Shown one piece after another: positions 26,601-35,258 of a DNA stretch of 64,000 nucleotides. The stretch is taken from the NCBI RefSeq assembly GCF_037976325.1, contig NZ_CP150265.1, forward strand, positions 3,033,501-3,097,500, given 5' to 3'. The position numbers and the translations under genes were made by a program. The stretch comes from Paenibacillus sp. FSL K6-3182. Lineage in GTDB: Bacteria; Bacillota; Bacilli; Paenibacillales; Paenibacillaceae. Every line of letters starts with the position of its first letter. The stretch's first letter is position 1. The notes beneath the pieces were generated by a model. The model was given only the letters and a program-made list of their open reading frames with translations. It did no database searches and had not been told where the DNA came from.

Positions 26601-27821
26601 TTGCTTTATGATCAGATCGTGCTCCGTTATGGAGATTTAATGGTAAAAGGAAGAAATCGGAACAAATTCGAGAAACGAATGCTTGATCAAGTAAAGCAGG
26701 CATTAATTTCTTATGATAATATTACTTATTTCAAATCGTTTGGTCGTCTTTATATCAAGCTGAATGGACATCCCTATGAGCCTATAGCTGATCGCTTGAA
26801 GGACTTGTTCGGCATCGTTTCTTTAAGTCCAGTTGTCAGCACAGAGGCTGATCTTGAGAAAATAAGAGCAGCTGCGCTAGCTCTTATGCAAGCTTTGCCA
26901 GAGCAGCCAAAAACGTTCAAGGTGAGCGCGAAACGTGCTTGGAAAGAGTTTCCTCATAATTCGCAGGAAATGAATCATTTGGTGGGCGGACATGTTCTGC
27001 GTGCGATGCCGGGACTTAAAGTTAACGTCAGCAAGCCGGAAATTGAGCTGCGGGTGGATATTCAAGCGGAAGCTACTTACATCTTCTACGATGTCATCAC
27101 TGGCGCTGGCGGATTTCCGTTTGCATCGAATGGCAAAGCTATGTTATTGCTCTCCGGGGGCATAGATAGTCCTGTAGCGGGCTGGCTGGCACTGCGTAAA
27201 GGCCTTGAAGTGGAGGCAGTGCATTTCCATAGCTACCCATTCACGAGCGAGCAGGCTAAAGATAAGGTAATTGCGCTTGCAAAGCGATTATCCTATTTCA
27301 GCGGGGAGCCGATTAAGCTTCATCTTGTGCCGTTTACCGAAATTCAAACTACGCTAGTACAAGCGAAGAGCGATAATCTGATCATTACATTAATGAGAAG
27401 GGCGATGCTTCGGATCACAGAGCAGCTGGCAGAACGCAATGGGGCAAACGGTATCGTTACTGGCGAGAGCTTGGGGCAGGTTGCGAGCCAGACGCTGCCG
27501 AGCATGAATGTCATTGGTCGAGCAACAGATCTGCCGCAGCTTAAGCCGTTAATTATGATGGACAAGCATGAAATTATTCGGATGGCGGAGAGAATCGGAA
27601 CGTTCGAAACGTCGATTTTGCCATATGAGGATTGCTGTACGTTATTTTTGCCGAAATCGCCAAGTACGAATCCGAATCTTCGTATCGTTGAGAAGATTGA
27701 GGCTCTAATTCCTAATTATAATCAATTGCTCACTGCCGCTGTTGACGGTACGGAGGAAGTTTTATTGTCACCGCAGCTTCAAACTGCTGCCCAAACCGCT
27801 GGAGAGGATAGCTGGTTTTAA
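26601..27821 (+). CDS. thiI: tRNA 4-thiouridine synthase ThiI
   Basis: Start LYDQIVLRYGDLMVKGRNR, a THUMP RNA-binding domain (about 60-165) and the PP-loop ATPase motif LLLSGGIDSPVAGW (about 183-196) identify ThiI, which adenylates U8 of tRNA and receives sulfur from the desulfurase encoded just upstream. At 406 residues it lacks the C-terminal rhodanese domain of the E. coli enzyme, as is usual in Bacillota. The start is TTG at 26601; the binding site GAGAGGAG is inside the end of nifZ, so the two are probably coupled. The ATG at 26608 is out of frame. Confidence 0.95.
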   Translation: MLYDQIVLRYGDLMVKGRNRNKFEKRMLDQVKQALISYDNITYFKSFGRLYIKLNGHPYEPIADRLKDLFGIVSLSPVVSTEADLEKIRAAALALMQALPEQPKTFKVSAKRAWKEFPHNSQEMNHLVGGHVLRAMPGLKVNVSKPEIELRVDIQAEATYIFYDVITGAGGFPFASNGKAMLLLSGGIDSPVAGWLALRKGLEVEAVHFHSYPFTSEQAKDKVIALAKRLSYFSGEPIKLHLVPFTEIQTTLVQAKSDNLIITLMRRAMLRITEQLAERNGANGIVTGESLGQVASQTLPSMNVIGRATDLPQLKPLIMMDKHEIIRMAERIGTFETSILPYEDCCTLFLPKSPSTNPNLRIVEKIEALIPNYNQLLTAAVDGTEEVLLSPQLQTAAQTAGEDSWF

Positions 27822-27859
27822 TTACGAATGAAGAAGCTTTGCAGGTATATGGTTCCTGC

Positions 27860-28344
27860 GGGACTGACCCTCATTTGTCAGACAGGGATTAAAATACCTT
27901 TCAAGTTTAAACGGCCAGTCGCCTGTAATCAATCGGCGACTGGTTATTTAGTTTCGTTTGAATACGAATTGCGTTAGCACATCTATTTGTTGCTTTAAGA
28001 ACCGATTCTCCGCCTTTATTTGCTCCAGTTCCGAGGTGAACTCGGGTCCTTTACCGTAGCTGTATTGTTTGCCAGCAGGCTGCTCTAAACGGTTTAACTC
28101 GCCGCTACGATACCATCGCATCCAAGTCTTCACTTGCGTTTCATTTTGTATGTTGAGTTGCTCCTTTACCTCCTTAACTGGTATGCCTGCTATTCTCAAT
28201 TCAATAGCTTTCATTTTTGTTTCCACTGGGCAACTTACTCTTGTTGCCAACGTAAAAACACCTCCAAGGTTGTCTCCATATCTTACGACATGGTTGCATT
28301 TTCTTGAAGGTGTTTTGATTTGTCTCACGTTATGGTCAGTCCCT
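27860..28344. mobile_element. Decayed IS3-type insertion sequence, about 485 bp
   Basis: Inverted ends GGGACTGACC (27860-27869) and GGTCAGTCCC (28334-28343) extend as an imperfect repeat of some 40 bp (matching blocks GACA, ATTAAAA/ATCAAAA and ACCTT(T)CAAG). The triplet TGC flanks both sides (27857-27859, 28345-28347), a possible 3-bp target duplication. Inside lies only orfA on the minus strand; orfB, which carries the DDE catalytic residues, is gone. The copy cannot move by itself. A hairpin CCAGTCGCC/GGCGACTGG (27915-27943) lies next to the left end. It sits between thiI and a terC gene. Confidence 0.75.
27948..28250 (-). pseudogene. IS3-family transposase OrfA, remnant without OrfB
   Basis: The 100-residue product has the helix-turn-helix of IS3 OrfA proteins (ETKMKAIELRIAGIPVKEV, then VKTWMRWYRSGELNRLEQP) and the leucine-zipper-like end SELEQIKAENRFLKQQIDVL. 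The last few residues (TQFVFKRN) differ from the usual end and run into the left IS end, so the deletion removed the frameshift site and all of orfB. Start: TTG at 28250 (minus) behind GGAGGTG; the frame is open further up but without a site. By itself it may still bind the IS ends. Confidence 0.75.
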
Positions 28345-28371
28345 TGCTGGATGCAACTACACAACGGCTTT

Positions 28372-29079
28372 TCAATGTTCTCCCTTAGTGGAATCGCTAT
28401 TTAATTGTTCTGCCTTTTGTTTTTTGCCTTTATTGGTCAATAATCCAGCTGCGATTGTAAGAATAATGACTACGATAACAAAGGACCAGAAGAGGAGTTG
28501 ATTCTCGAAAAATGCTTTAAACGATTTTTCATGTGTGATCATCTTCGCAGCGGTATATGCAAGAACCGCTGAGCCTAGATAAACGATCCAATTATAGCGA
28601 TTGATTAGTTTGATGAATATCGTACTGCCCCATACAACGACTGGTACGCTGATGAGAAGCCCAAGAATAACGAGCAAAGTGTTCCCGTGGGCTGCGCCTG
28701 CAACTGCGATTACGTTGTCAAGTCCCATTGCCGCATCGGCAATAATGATTGTACGTATCGACTGCCAAAGGGTATTGCCTGATTTGATGCCATCATGTGC
28801 ATCATCCTGTACGAGAAGCTTGTATGCGATCCAAACGAGGAGAAGTCCTCCAACAAGATTAAGCCAAGGAACGTTTAGAAGCTGAACAACAAGCAAGGTG
28901 GCAATGATTCGTATGCTAATCGCTCCAACCGTTCCCCATATAACGGCTTTCTTCTGCTGTTCCTTAGGTAGGTTTCGTGCTGCCATCCCAATAACAATGG
29001 CGTTGTCACCAGCCAATATAAGGTCGATAAAAACGATGGTCAGCAGGGCGGAGAAAAACTCGACAGAGAATAGTTCCAT
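28372..29079 (-). CDS. TerC-family integral membrane protein
   Basis: A 235-residue protein of seven spans with the two acidic TerC motifs, LILAGDNAIVIGMAAR near residue 20 and AMGLDNVIAVAG near residue 118. These polar residues inside the membrane are thought to bind a cation; relatives (YkoY, YjbE, MeeF/MeeY) export Mn2+ and support metalation of secreted proteins. It ends 28 bp from the IS remnant. The ATG lies behind AAGGTGG. A second TerC gene is divergent on the right, 139 bp between start codons, so the two may share a control region. Confidence 0.9.
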   Translation of the reverse strand: MELFSVEFFSALLTIVFIDLILAGDNAIVIGMAARNLPKEQQKKAVIWGTVGAISIRIIATLLVVQLLNVPWLNLVGGLLLVWIAYKLLVQDDAHDGIKSGNTLWQSIRTIIIADAAMGLDNVIAVAGAAHGNTLLVILGLLISVPVVVWGSTIFIKLINRYNWIVYLGSAVLAYTAAKMITHEKSFKAFFENQLLFWSFVIVVIILTIAAGLLTNKGKKQKAEQLNSDSTKGEH

Positions 29080-29218
29080 AAGTCATTTCCACCTTCCATA
29101 AAAAGGAATATCTTGAAGTCTACAATAAATACGCTGCGCAGTGAAGAGGGATTCAAAAATTTTTATGGACATATTCCTCACAGCTTGTTCATACAGCTGA
29201 TTAGAGGGGGGATGTGAC

Positions 29219-29881
29219 TTGGACAGCCTGATTATATTTATCGAAATCGTCTTAATTAATGTATTGCTGAGCGGAGATAACGCCATTGTGATTGCAATGG
29301 CTAGCGGCCAACTTCCGCCAGAGCAGCGTAAACGGGCTGTATGGTGGGGTGCAATGGCTGCTGTAGGCTTAAGATGCGTATTGACCGTCGTAGCGATTAA
29401 ACTGCTTCAGGTGCCTTTTTTACAAGCCGTAGGAGCTTTGCTATTGTTTTACATAGCGGTTAAGCTGCTTGCAGAGGCAGGCGGCAATCAAGATATGCAT
29501 ACGGTGAAAAAAGCAAAAACGATTGGTCAAGCGATATGGACAATTGTTGTAGCTGATTTCATTATGAGTCTTGATAATGTTCTCGCTATTGCAGCGGTAG
29601 CAGATGGAGATATTGTACTTATTTTGCTCGGAATTGCGCTCAGCATACCTATGATTATTTGGGGAAGCCAAATGCTGGGAACGCTCCTTCAGAAATTTCC
29701 TGCTCTTTCCTATATTGGGGCAGCTTTACTCGCTTATGCTGCAGGTGGAATGCTAATGCATGACCCTGGCATGAATGATTTGCTGTTTCATGGGTCAAAA
29801 ACGCTTGCTGAAGCCATTCCTTTGCTCTGTGTTCCGCTTGTCATTGTACTCGCAATTGTCAAAAAAAAGGCTGTTTTATAA
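29219..29881 (+). CDS. TerC-family integral membrane protein (second copy)
   Basis: A paralogue of the divergent minus-strand gene, with the same motifs LLSGDNAIVIAMASG (near residue 17) and IMSLDNVLAIAAV (near residue 112). At 220 residues it is a little shorter and lacks the charged C-terminal tail. Identity between the two is limited outside the motifs, so they probably diverged long ago or came separately. The start is TTG at 29219 behind AGAGGGGG. Function: probably metal (Mn2+) export, as for the family; substrate unproven. Followed by a terminator. Confidence 0.9.
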   Translation: MDSLIIFIEIVLINVLLSGDNAIVIAMASGQLPPEQRKRAVWWGAMAAVGLRCVLTVVAIKLLQVPFLQAVGALLLFYIAVKLLAEAGGNQDMHTVKKAKTIGQAIWTIVVADFIMSLDNVLAIAAVADGDIVLILLGIALSIPMIIWGSQMLGTLLQKFPALSYIGAALLAYAAGGMLMHDPGMNDLLFHGSKTLAEAIPLLCVPLVIVLAIVKKKAVL

Positions 29882-29896
29882 GGATTATGACGCGCT

Positions 29897-29933
29897 CCGT
29901 TCACGCAAAATAATGCGGGACGGTTTTTTTTTT
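29897..29933 (+). terminator. Rho-independent terminator
   Basis: CCGTTC (from 29897) pairs with GGGACGG (to 29923), the stem continuing imperfectly inside, followed by ten T. It ends the terC gene. Confidence 0.8.
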
Positions 29934-30049
29934 GTTAAGACCCTCGCAACGTACTGGTATTTTTGCCTCAGTTCCTATAAACTAATATAGATAAAAACTG
30001 TCGTCTTTCGTCAACATATGCGAAAGGCGCTGTAAGGAGCGGAACGCGA

Positions 30050-30532
30050 ATGCCTAATAACAAATATTCCGCTGGAATCATTTTGCTGTTAGCCGGGGTC
30101 GTTATTTTGTTGGGCAAGTTAGGTGTATTCAGCTTTCTGGGCGCAATCTTCTGGCCGCTGCTCGTCTTAATTCCCGGCGTGCTTCTGCATGTTCTCTACT
30201 TCGGCAGATTAGTTCCGGCGGTCGTGCTCGTCCCAGGCGGAATGCTCGTCGTATATGCCCTGCTGTTTGTCGTTTGCAACCTTTTTGGATGGGATAGTAT
30301 GAAATATTTGTGGCCGCTGTTTATCTTTGGAGTGGCAGCTGGTCTTTACGAATATTATTTGTTCGGTTCATCCAGACCGCGTGTTGTACTCACGGCATCG
30401 ATTGCGCTTGCTGCCGCATCGGCTGTGTTTGTCATTCTTGTGCTTTTGTGGAGCTGGGGGATTTATGCGATTGCTGTTGCGTTAATTGCAGCAGGTGTTT
30501 GGATGATGCTAAGCAAACGCAAGCGTTGGTAA
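30050..30532 (+). CDS. Small polytopic membrane protein (LiaI/LiaF-type transmembrane domain)
   Basis: The 160-residue product has about six short hydrophobic spans. The opening YSAGIILLLAGVVILLGKLGVF followed by FWPLLVLIPGVLLH matches the repeated small transmembrane unit of LiaF/LiaI-like proteins (DUF5668 type), here twice (second near KYLWPLFIFGVAAGLYEY). No soluble domain follows, so it is not LiaF. An inverted repeat CGTCTTTCG/CGAAAGGCG (30002-30029) lies in its leader. It is 39 bp ahead of typA. A role in envelope stress is only suggested by family. Confidence 0.7.
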   Translation: MPNNKYSAGIILLLAGVVILLGKLGVFSFLGAIFWPLLVLIPGVLLHVLYFGRLVPAVVLVPGGMLVVYALLFVVCNLFGWDSMKYLWPLFIFGVAAGLYEYYLFGSSRPRVVLTASIALAAASAVFVILVLLWSWGIYAIAVALIAAGVWMMLSKRKRW

Positions 30533-30571
30533 AAGATTTAAATAAAAAACAATTGGAGTGGATTACAAGTT

Positions 30572-32413
30572 ATGCAAGCAAGAGAGAAATTACGGAATAT
30601 CGCAATTATTGCCCACGTTGACCATGGTAAAACGACATTGGTTGACAAACTGCTACAACAATCAGGCACGTTCCGCGACCATGAAGCAGTGCAAGAGCGC
30701 GCAATGGACTCAAATGACATTGAGCGTGAACGCGGTATTACGATTTTGGCAAAAAACACAGCAATCAATTACAAAGACTACTTGATCAACATTGTTGATA
30801 CACCTGGACATGCTGACTTCGGCGGCGAAGTTGAGCGTATCATGAAAATGGTTGACGGCGTTCTTTTGGTTGTTGATGCATTTGAAGGCTGTATGCCGCA
30901 AACGAAATTCGTTTTGCGCAAAGCGCTTGAGTCAAACCAAACGCCAATCGTAGTAGTTAACAAAATTGACCGTCCAAATGCAAGACCTCAAGAAGTTGTA
31001 GATGAGGTTCTTGACCTGTTTATTGAACTAGGTGCAAATGACGCTCAACTTGAGTTCCCAGTAGTTTATGCATCTGCATTGATGGGTACTTCAAGCCTTG
31101 ACCCAGAAAAACAAGATGAGAACATGGAAGCACTTTACGAAACAATCGTAAGCAACATCCCGTCCCCAACTGAAGATACAGAACAGCCATTGCAATTCCT
31201 TGTAACTTTGCTTGATTACAACGAATACCTTGGCCGTATTGCAATCGGTCGTGTTAACCGCGGCATGATTAAACAAGGGCAATCCGTTGCTGTTATGACT
31301 CGTGAAGGCGGAGTTAAGCAAGCAAGAATTGAGAAACTGTTTGGTTTCGTTGGTTTGAAGCGTGTTGAGATCGAAGAAGCAGGAGCGGGCGATATCGTTG
31401 CGATTGCTGGTATTCGTGAAATCAACATCGGAGAAACCATTGCAGATCCACAAAATCCAGAAGCGTTGCCGGTTCTAAAAATCGATGAGCCAACACTTCA
31501 AATGACTTTCCTCGTTAATAACAGCCCGTTTGCAGGCCGTGAAGGAAAATGGGTAACTTCCCGTAAACTTCGTGAGCGTCTATTCAAAGAGCTTGAGACA
31601 GACGTAGCACTTCGCGTTGACGAAACAGACAGCCCTGATGCTTTTGTCGTTTCAGGTCGCGGTGAGCTTCACCTTGGTATTCTTATCGAGAACATGCGTC
31701 GTGAAGGTTTCGAGCTTCAAGTATCCAAGCCTGAAGTAATCATTAAGGAAATCGATGGTTCGAAAGTAGAGCCTTACGAGCGTCTTCTTATTGATTTGCC
31801 TGAAGAGAGCATGGGCGCAGTAATGGAGAGCCTAGGAACTCGTAAAGCAGAAATGATCAACATGATCAACAACGGCAACGGCCAAGTGCGTCTAGAATTC
31901 AAAATCCCTGCTCGCGGCTTGATTGGTTACCGTACACAATTTTTGACGTTGACACGCGGCTACGGCATTATGAACAACGCTTTTGACAGCTATGGACCTC
32001 TAGCTGGCGCTGGTGTAGGCGGCCGTCGCCAAGGCGTTCTTGTTGCAAGTGAAAATGGTGTATCAACATTCTACGGTATGATGGGCGTAGAGGATCGCGG
32101 TATTCAGTTCTTGGAGCCAGGTACAGAAATTTATGAAGGTATGATCGTTGGCGAGCACACTCGCGAGAACGACATCATCGTAAACATCTGTAAAGTAAAA
32201 CAACTGAACAACATTCGTTCAGCAGGTAAAGACGATACCGTAACATTGAAGAGCCCGCGTCTATTCTCACTTGAGCAAGCGCTTGAGTACTTGAATGATG
32301 ATGAGTTCTGTGAAATTACACCGAAGACGATTCGTCTTCGCAAGAAAATTTTGAACAAAAGCGAGCGCGAACGTGCGGACAAAAACCGTAAAAATGCGCA
32401 AGCAAGCGTGTAA
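30572..32413 (+). CDS. typA: Translational GTPase TypA/BipA
   Basis: G-domain motifs are complete: AHVDHGKTT (14-22), [16 protein letters not shown] and NKIDRP. EF-G-like domains II, III and V follow, then the TypA-specific C-terminal domain with [20 protein letters not shown] and TRGYGIMN. The enzyme binds the ribosome and helps 50S assembly and growth at low temperature or under stress. Length 613 fits. Codon use is strongly biased (GTT, CGT, GAA), as expected of a well-expressed gene. It heads a block matching B. subtilis ylaG-ylaH...ylaJ-ylaK. The ATG follows TTGGAGTGG. Confidence 0.97.
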   Translation: MQAREKLRNIAIIAHVDHGKTTLVDKLLQQSGTFRDHEAVQERAMDSNDIERERGITILAKNTAINYKDYLINIVDTPGHADFGGEVERIMKMVDGVLLVVDAFEGCMPQTKFVLRKALESNQTPIVVVNKIDRPNARPQEVVDEVLDLFIELGANDAQLEFPVVYASALMGTSSLDPEKQDENMEALYETIVSNIPSPTEDTEQPLQFLVTLLDYNEYLGRIAIGRVNRGMIKQGQSVAVMTREGGVKQARIEKLFGFVGLKRVEIEEAGAGDIVAIAGIREINIGETIADPQNPEALPVLKIDEPTLQMTFLVNNSPFAGREGKWVTSRKLRERLFKELETDVALRVDETDSPDAFVVSGRGELHLGILIENMRREGFELQVSKPEVIIKEIDGSKVEPYERLLIDLPEESMGAVMESLGTRKAEMINMINNGNGQVRLEFKIPARGLIGYRTQFLTLTRGYGIMNNAFDSYGPLAGAGVGGRRQGVLVASENGVSTFYGMMGVEDRGIQFLEPGTEIYEGMIVGEHTRENDIIVNICKVKQLNNIRSAGKDDTVTLKSPRLFSLEQALEYLNDDEFCEITPKTIRLRKKILNKSERERADKNRKNAQASV

Positions 32414-32432
32414 GATTAGTTTTCTAAATGAA

Positions 32433-32468
32433 CGTAAGGTTTTGCTCTGCAAAGCCTTACGTTTTCTT
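32433..32468 (+). terminator. typA terminator
   Basis: A 13-bp stem (32433-32445 with 32449-32461, one G-U) with a 3-base loop and a T-rich tail. Confidence 0.88.
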
Positions 32469-32470
32469 TA

Positions 32471-32520
32471 AAATATAAGTGGGATTATAAGTTGCTTAAC
32501 TTATAATCCCACTTATATTT
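32471..32520. repeat. Perfect 23-bp inverted repeat behind the typA terminator
   Basis: The arms 32471-32493 and 32498-32520 are perfect complements around GCTT, giving a 50-nt hairpin without a T tail. A smaller repeat, CACAGT/ACTGTG (32521-32541), follows at once. It lies between typA and ylaH. It could protect the typA message, act as a second terminator, or be a small mobile repeat. Confidence 0.75.
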
Positions 32521-32592
32521 CACAGTGTAATGCCTACTGTGCAACTAAAGCACGGCGAAAGCCGTTTACAATGAATGAAGGAGGAATACGAT

Positions 32593-32904
32593 ATGCAAGC
32601 ATGGTTAAGCGATCATAAGCTAGTCTCTTATTTAATCATTCTGGGTTTTACGATATACATATTCAATAAAGTATTTCGTGCACAGCAGAAGCTTCCGTTA
32701 TTTAAAGAAATTTTAGTGTATACATTGATTGCCTTCGGCTCTTTCGTTCTAATGATTTTGCAGGTGGACAAGCTGCCAATCATTCAATGTATGGGAGTAG
32801 CCGTTCTTATGATGCTTATGCTCCGTGGTCGTCAATTGTACGACAAATGGAAGGGCAACAAACCAAATGACAGTCAATCTCCAAATGCGGAATCCGGCAA
32901 ATGA
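32593..32904 (+). CDS. ylaH: YlaH-like small membrane protein
   Basis: The 103-residue product has two hydrophobic spans (about 12-25 and 38-75 in part) with the pattern SYLIILGFTIYIFNKVFR and LVYTLIAFGSFVLMILQVDKLPIIQ, as in YlaH. Place agrees: directly behind typA as in B. subtilis. Function unknown. ATG at 32593 was chosen since AAGGAGGA is 8 bases ahead; the upstream ATGs at 32571 and 32575 precede that site. It overlaps the next gene by ATGA. Confidence 0.8.
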   Translation: MQAWLSDHKLVSYLIILGFTIYIFNKVFRAQQKLPLFKEILVYTLIAFGSFVLMILQVDKLPIIQCMGVAVLMMLMLRGRQLYDKWKGNKPNDSQSPNAESGK

Positions 32905-33173
32905 AGTTCGAGGACGCACTATTCAACTGGCTTCAAATCAAGCTGGTTGCTGATGCTCGTCCCGATGACAATGCAGCATTTGAGACACTATCGTTTTTTG
33001 AGCAAATATTGACGGAGGATCATGGGTTGACGGAATTTGTAATTACGAAGACAGATGATACGATGGTTCATGTGAAATACGAGAAGGATGGCCGTACCAA
33101 ACTTCAGCTTTATCCTCGTGAGCTGGGTGAACAGCTCTTGACGGATATTGAATCCAATCCCAAATACAACTGA
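32901..33173 (+). CDS. Small acidic hypothetical protein
   Basis: A 90-residue soluble product whose ATG overlaps the ylaH stop. It has a helical first half (DALFNWLQIKLVADARPDD, then AAFETLSFFEQILTE) and a two- or three-strand second half (TEFVITKTDDTMVHVKYEKDGRTKLQLYP). No cysteine or catalytic pattern is seen. It occupies the place of ylaI but does not look like that zinc-ribbon-type protein. No family recognised; translational coupling with ylaH and the good coding pattern support a real gene. Confidence 0.7.
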   Translation: MKFEDALFNWLQIKLVADARPDDNAAFETLSFFEQILTEDHGLTEFVITKTDDTMVHVKYEKDGRTKLQLYPRELGEQLLTDIESNPKYN

Positions 33174-33190
33174 ACTTGAAGGTGGATCAT

Positions 33191-34240
33191 ATGAGTAAAG
33201 GATCAACAGCATTACCACCAAGAACGGGCTCTCGTCCACCAGCAAAACCAAAAAAGCAGAAGCCGCGAAAAAAACGTTCGGCAATGAAAATCTTTTTCAC
33301 ATTGCTATTTTCAATACTTCTGATCGTAGCTGCGGGTTTAACTTATTTGGTCTTGCAAGCGGATAAAGCCATTGATGAAATTTCATCGCCAGTTGATGAA
33401 GAGGTTGTTATACCGCCTGGAGAAGCGGTAAATGAGAAGGCAGTTGCCATGCTTCTGATGGGGATCGATGCTCGTGCTCATGGAGGAGGTTTGAATACAG
33501 ACGTTATGATGGTCGCTGTATTTAATCCGAATTCGAAGAGCGCTACTATCGTTACCATTCCTCGGGATACTAACATTGATATCGAAGGGTATCGAGCTCG
33601 CAAAGCCAATAGCTTTTATGCTGATTTCTATATGAATGCGCTCAATAAGAAGAAATTAAGCAAAGAAGCAGCGTATGCAGATGCGAAGCAAGAAGTGCGC
33701 AACGTCATGAGCAAGCTGTTCGACATCGACATTAAATACTCTGCAGTTATTAATTTCCAAGGATTCGCTGATGTGGTTGATGCGCTTGGCGGCGTGTCAG
33801 TGGATGTAGATAAGCGAATGAAATATAAGGACTCTGCTGATGGTACAAATATCGATTTGGAACCAGGCGTTCAAACGCTAAGCGGTGAGAAAGCACTCGA
33901 CTTTGTTCGTTACCGGAAATCAAATAATGGGAAAAACATGTCAAGCGACTTTGAGCGCAATGCACGTCAAAGCCAAGTTATCGGAGCACTAACAGACAAG
34001 ATGAAATCATTTGACGGCGTTACGAAGATTGGGTCCGTCATGCAAGCAGTCGGCAAAAACTTGACGCTGGATATGCCTTCCAAAGAAATAAAAAATATGA
34101 TGACTACTTATTTGGGTTTAAGCCGCAATGATATTACATTCATCCCTCTTGAAGGAACTTGGAGAAGTCCTTATGTTTATATGGACGAAGAAAAGCTTAA
34201 GGAAGCTCGGGCTGCACTTCAAGCAAAAATGGCTGAATAA
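33191..34240 (+). CDS. LytR-CpsA-Psr (LCP) family glycopolymer ligase
   Basis: The protein begins with a short cytoplasmic tail rich in Pro and Lys, one membrane span (about residues 36-58), then an extracellular LCP domain: AMLLMGIDARAHGGGLNTDVMMVA, TIVTIPRDTNIDI, a central INFQGFADVVDALGGVSVDV and EKALDFVRYRK. The Arg and Asp residues that bind the polyprenyl pyrophosphate are in place. LCP enzymes move teichoic acid or other glycopolymers from lipid carrier to peptidoglycan. ATG at 33191 follows AAGGTGGA; the earlier TTG at 33176 overlaps that site. It is 17 bp behind the small acidic ORF. Confidence 0.92.
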   Translation: MSKGSTALPPRTGSRPPAKPKKQKPRKKRSAMKIFFTLLFSILLIVAAGLTYLVLQADKAIDEISSPVDEEVVIPPGEAVNEKAVAMLLMGIDARAHGGGLNTDVMMVAVFNPNSKSATIVTIPRDTNIDIEGYRARKANSFYADFYMNALNKKKLSKEAAYADAKQEVRNVMSKLFDIDIKYSAVINFQGFADVVDALGGVSVDVDKRMKYKDSADGTNIDLEPGVQTLSGEKALDFVRYRKSNNGKNMSSDFERNARQSQVIGALTDKMKSFDGVTKIGSVMQAVGKNLTLDMPSKEIKNMMTTYLGLSRNDITFIPLEGTWRSPYVYMDEEKLKEARAALQAKMAE

Positions 34241-34321
34241 CCGTAGACTATAGCTAATATTATAGCTATAATAAATCTACAGAGGCCATTTTTGAAATCT
34301 GTTCAAAAGGAGGTCATGCGA

Positions 34322-34564
34322 ATGACCAATACCGTATCCTTAGTATCCGAGCTACCGATCGAAGTTTTGCATAAGCAATCTATCGTTCTAATGCACAGAA
34401 TTGATGCGGTTTCTGACGGACTGGCCTTGAACTTTTCTGATGGGCTCAGTGCGAACGACGACGTCGTAAGCTTGTCCACTACCCTTGCGTGCGAGGAACC
34501 GAATATGAATATTGCTGCGAACACCTTTGTTGTACAGGTTCTCGCAGCTGTGAAGAAAGCCTAG
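34322..34564 (+). CDS. Hypothetical protein, 80 residues
   Basis: ATG at 34322 is 8 bases behind AAAGGAGG. The product is soluble and mildly acidic, with no cluster of hydrophobic residues, and a single cysteine (TLACEEP). I do not recognise a family. A terminator whose left arm lies in the last codons closes it, and an AT-rich inverted repeat (34249-34270) separates it from the LCP gene. Both suggest its own short transcript. Coding is supported by the strong binding site and by the tidy terminator rather than by similarity. Confidence 0.6.
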   Translation: MTNTVSLVSELPIEVLHKQSIVLMHRIDAVSDGLALNFSDGLSANDDVVSLSTTLACEEPNMNIAANTFVVQVLAAVKKA

Positions 34565-34585
34565 TGATTGCTCACTAGGCTTTTT
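34556..34585. terminator. Terminator overlapping the stop of the 80-residue ORF
   Basis: AAAGCCTAGTGA (34556-34567) pairs perfectly with TCACTAGGCTTT (34572-34583), loop TTGC, then T. The stop codon TAG is in the left arm. It also lies just downstream of ylaJ on the minus strand and can serve both. Confidence 0.9.
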
Positions 34586-34603
34586 GTGTCTTCAGGGATG
34601 CCT

Positions 34604-35140
34604 TTACAATTTCTTATTTATTTTTGGGGCTTGTTTCTCGAGTTCCTGAGGGATGACATCACGCGGCATTTGTGGAATTACTCTGCCGATAATATCGGCC
34701 ATCTCCTCGGCAAAGCCAGATATCGGTTTGCCACGTCTAATATCGGCGCCGATTTCATTGATTCTCTGGGACATATCGATATCTGCAGTCACGAGTGCAT
34801 CTATACCGTATGGATCTTTACGGAATGCTTCGGCTACGGCATATTTGATTGTACCGACTCTAGAACGCTCCATCTTGGCGTCTACATCGATGCCAACAAT
34901 TGCAGTATTCCCGAACACGACACAGTGCGCGTTCGTAACTCCGTCAATTCCTTTGGCCAACTGCTCCAGATGTACCGCAACCTGTTCCGAGTTTTTAATT
35001 TCTTTTTTCCTTGGCTCGGTTTGCTGCGTATGGACACGGCCATCATTTCGTGGAGAGGGTGATGTTTCATTACGTGCGACGGTGCTGCAACCTGTCGCAA
35101 CAATCGCAACAATGATCGCAGAAGTAAGCCATTTGTACAT
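34604..35140 (-). CDS. ylaJ: YhcN/YlaJ-family sporulation lipoprotein
   Basis: The N-terminus is a lipoprotein signal with lipobox VATGC, then a polar linker (Ser, Pro, Arg, Thr) and the YhcN/YlaJ domain: SEQVAVHLEQLAKGIDGVTNAHCVVFGNTAIVGIDV. YhcN-type lipoproteins sit in spore membranes and influence germination or outgrowth. Its place beside the PhoH-like gene matches ylaJ-ylaK, though here ylaJ is on the opposite strand. The start is ATG at 35140 (minus), 6 bases behind AAGAGGTG; a GTG 9 bases upstream is less likely. The two plus-strand frames here are shadows. Confidence 0.88.
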   Translation of the reverse strand: MYKWLTSAIIVAIVATGCSTVARNETSPSPRNDGRVHTQQTEPRKKEIKNSEQVAVHLEQLAKGIDGVTNAHCVVFGNTAIVGIDVDAKMERSRVGTIKYAVAEAFRKDPYGIDALVTADIDMSQRINEIGADIRRGKPISGFAEEMADIIGRVIPQMPRDVIPQELEKQAPKINKKL

Positions 35141-35258
35141 GTTTGACACCTCTTTTTCTCGATGAAAAGCTGATAGTCACCTGTCCGCCATAGTTTACCC
35201 GCAGCAGCGATATGCTATGTATGGCCTCTAATGAATATCCAACACCGGGAGGGTTCTC

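Noticed and set aside
29080..29218. Possible Mn2+ (yybP-ykoY) riboswitch between the terC genes
   Set aside because: The conserved GGGGAGUA-type core was not found on either strand, and the interval is short for two leaders.
34249..34270. AT-rich inverted repeat TATAGCTA/TAGCTATA behind the LCP gene
   Set aside because: Too weak and lacking a T run to be called a terminator; no protein site of this form is known to me.
34568..35165. Two long plus-strand frames over ylaJ
   Set aside because: The minus strand carries a lipoprotein with a clear lipobox and family pattern; the plus frames have no binding sites and no recognisable motifs.
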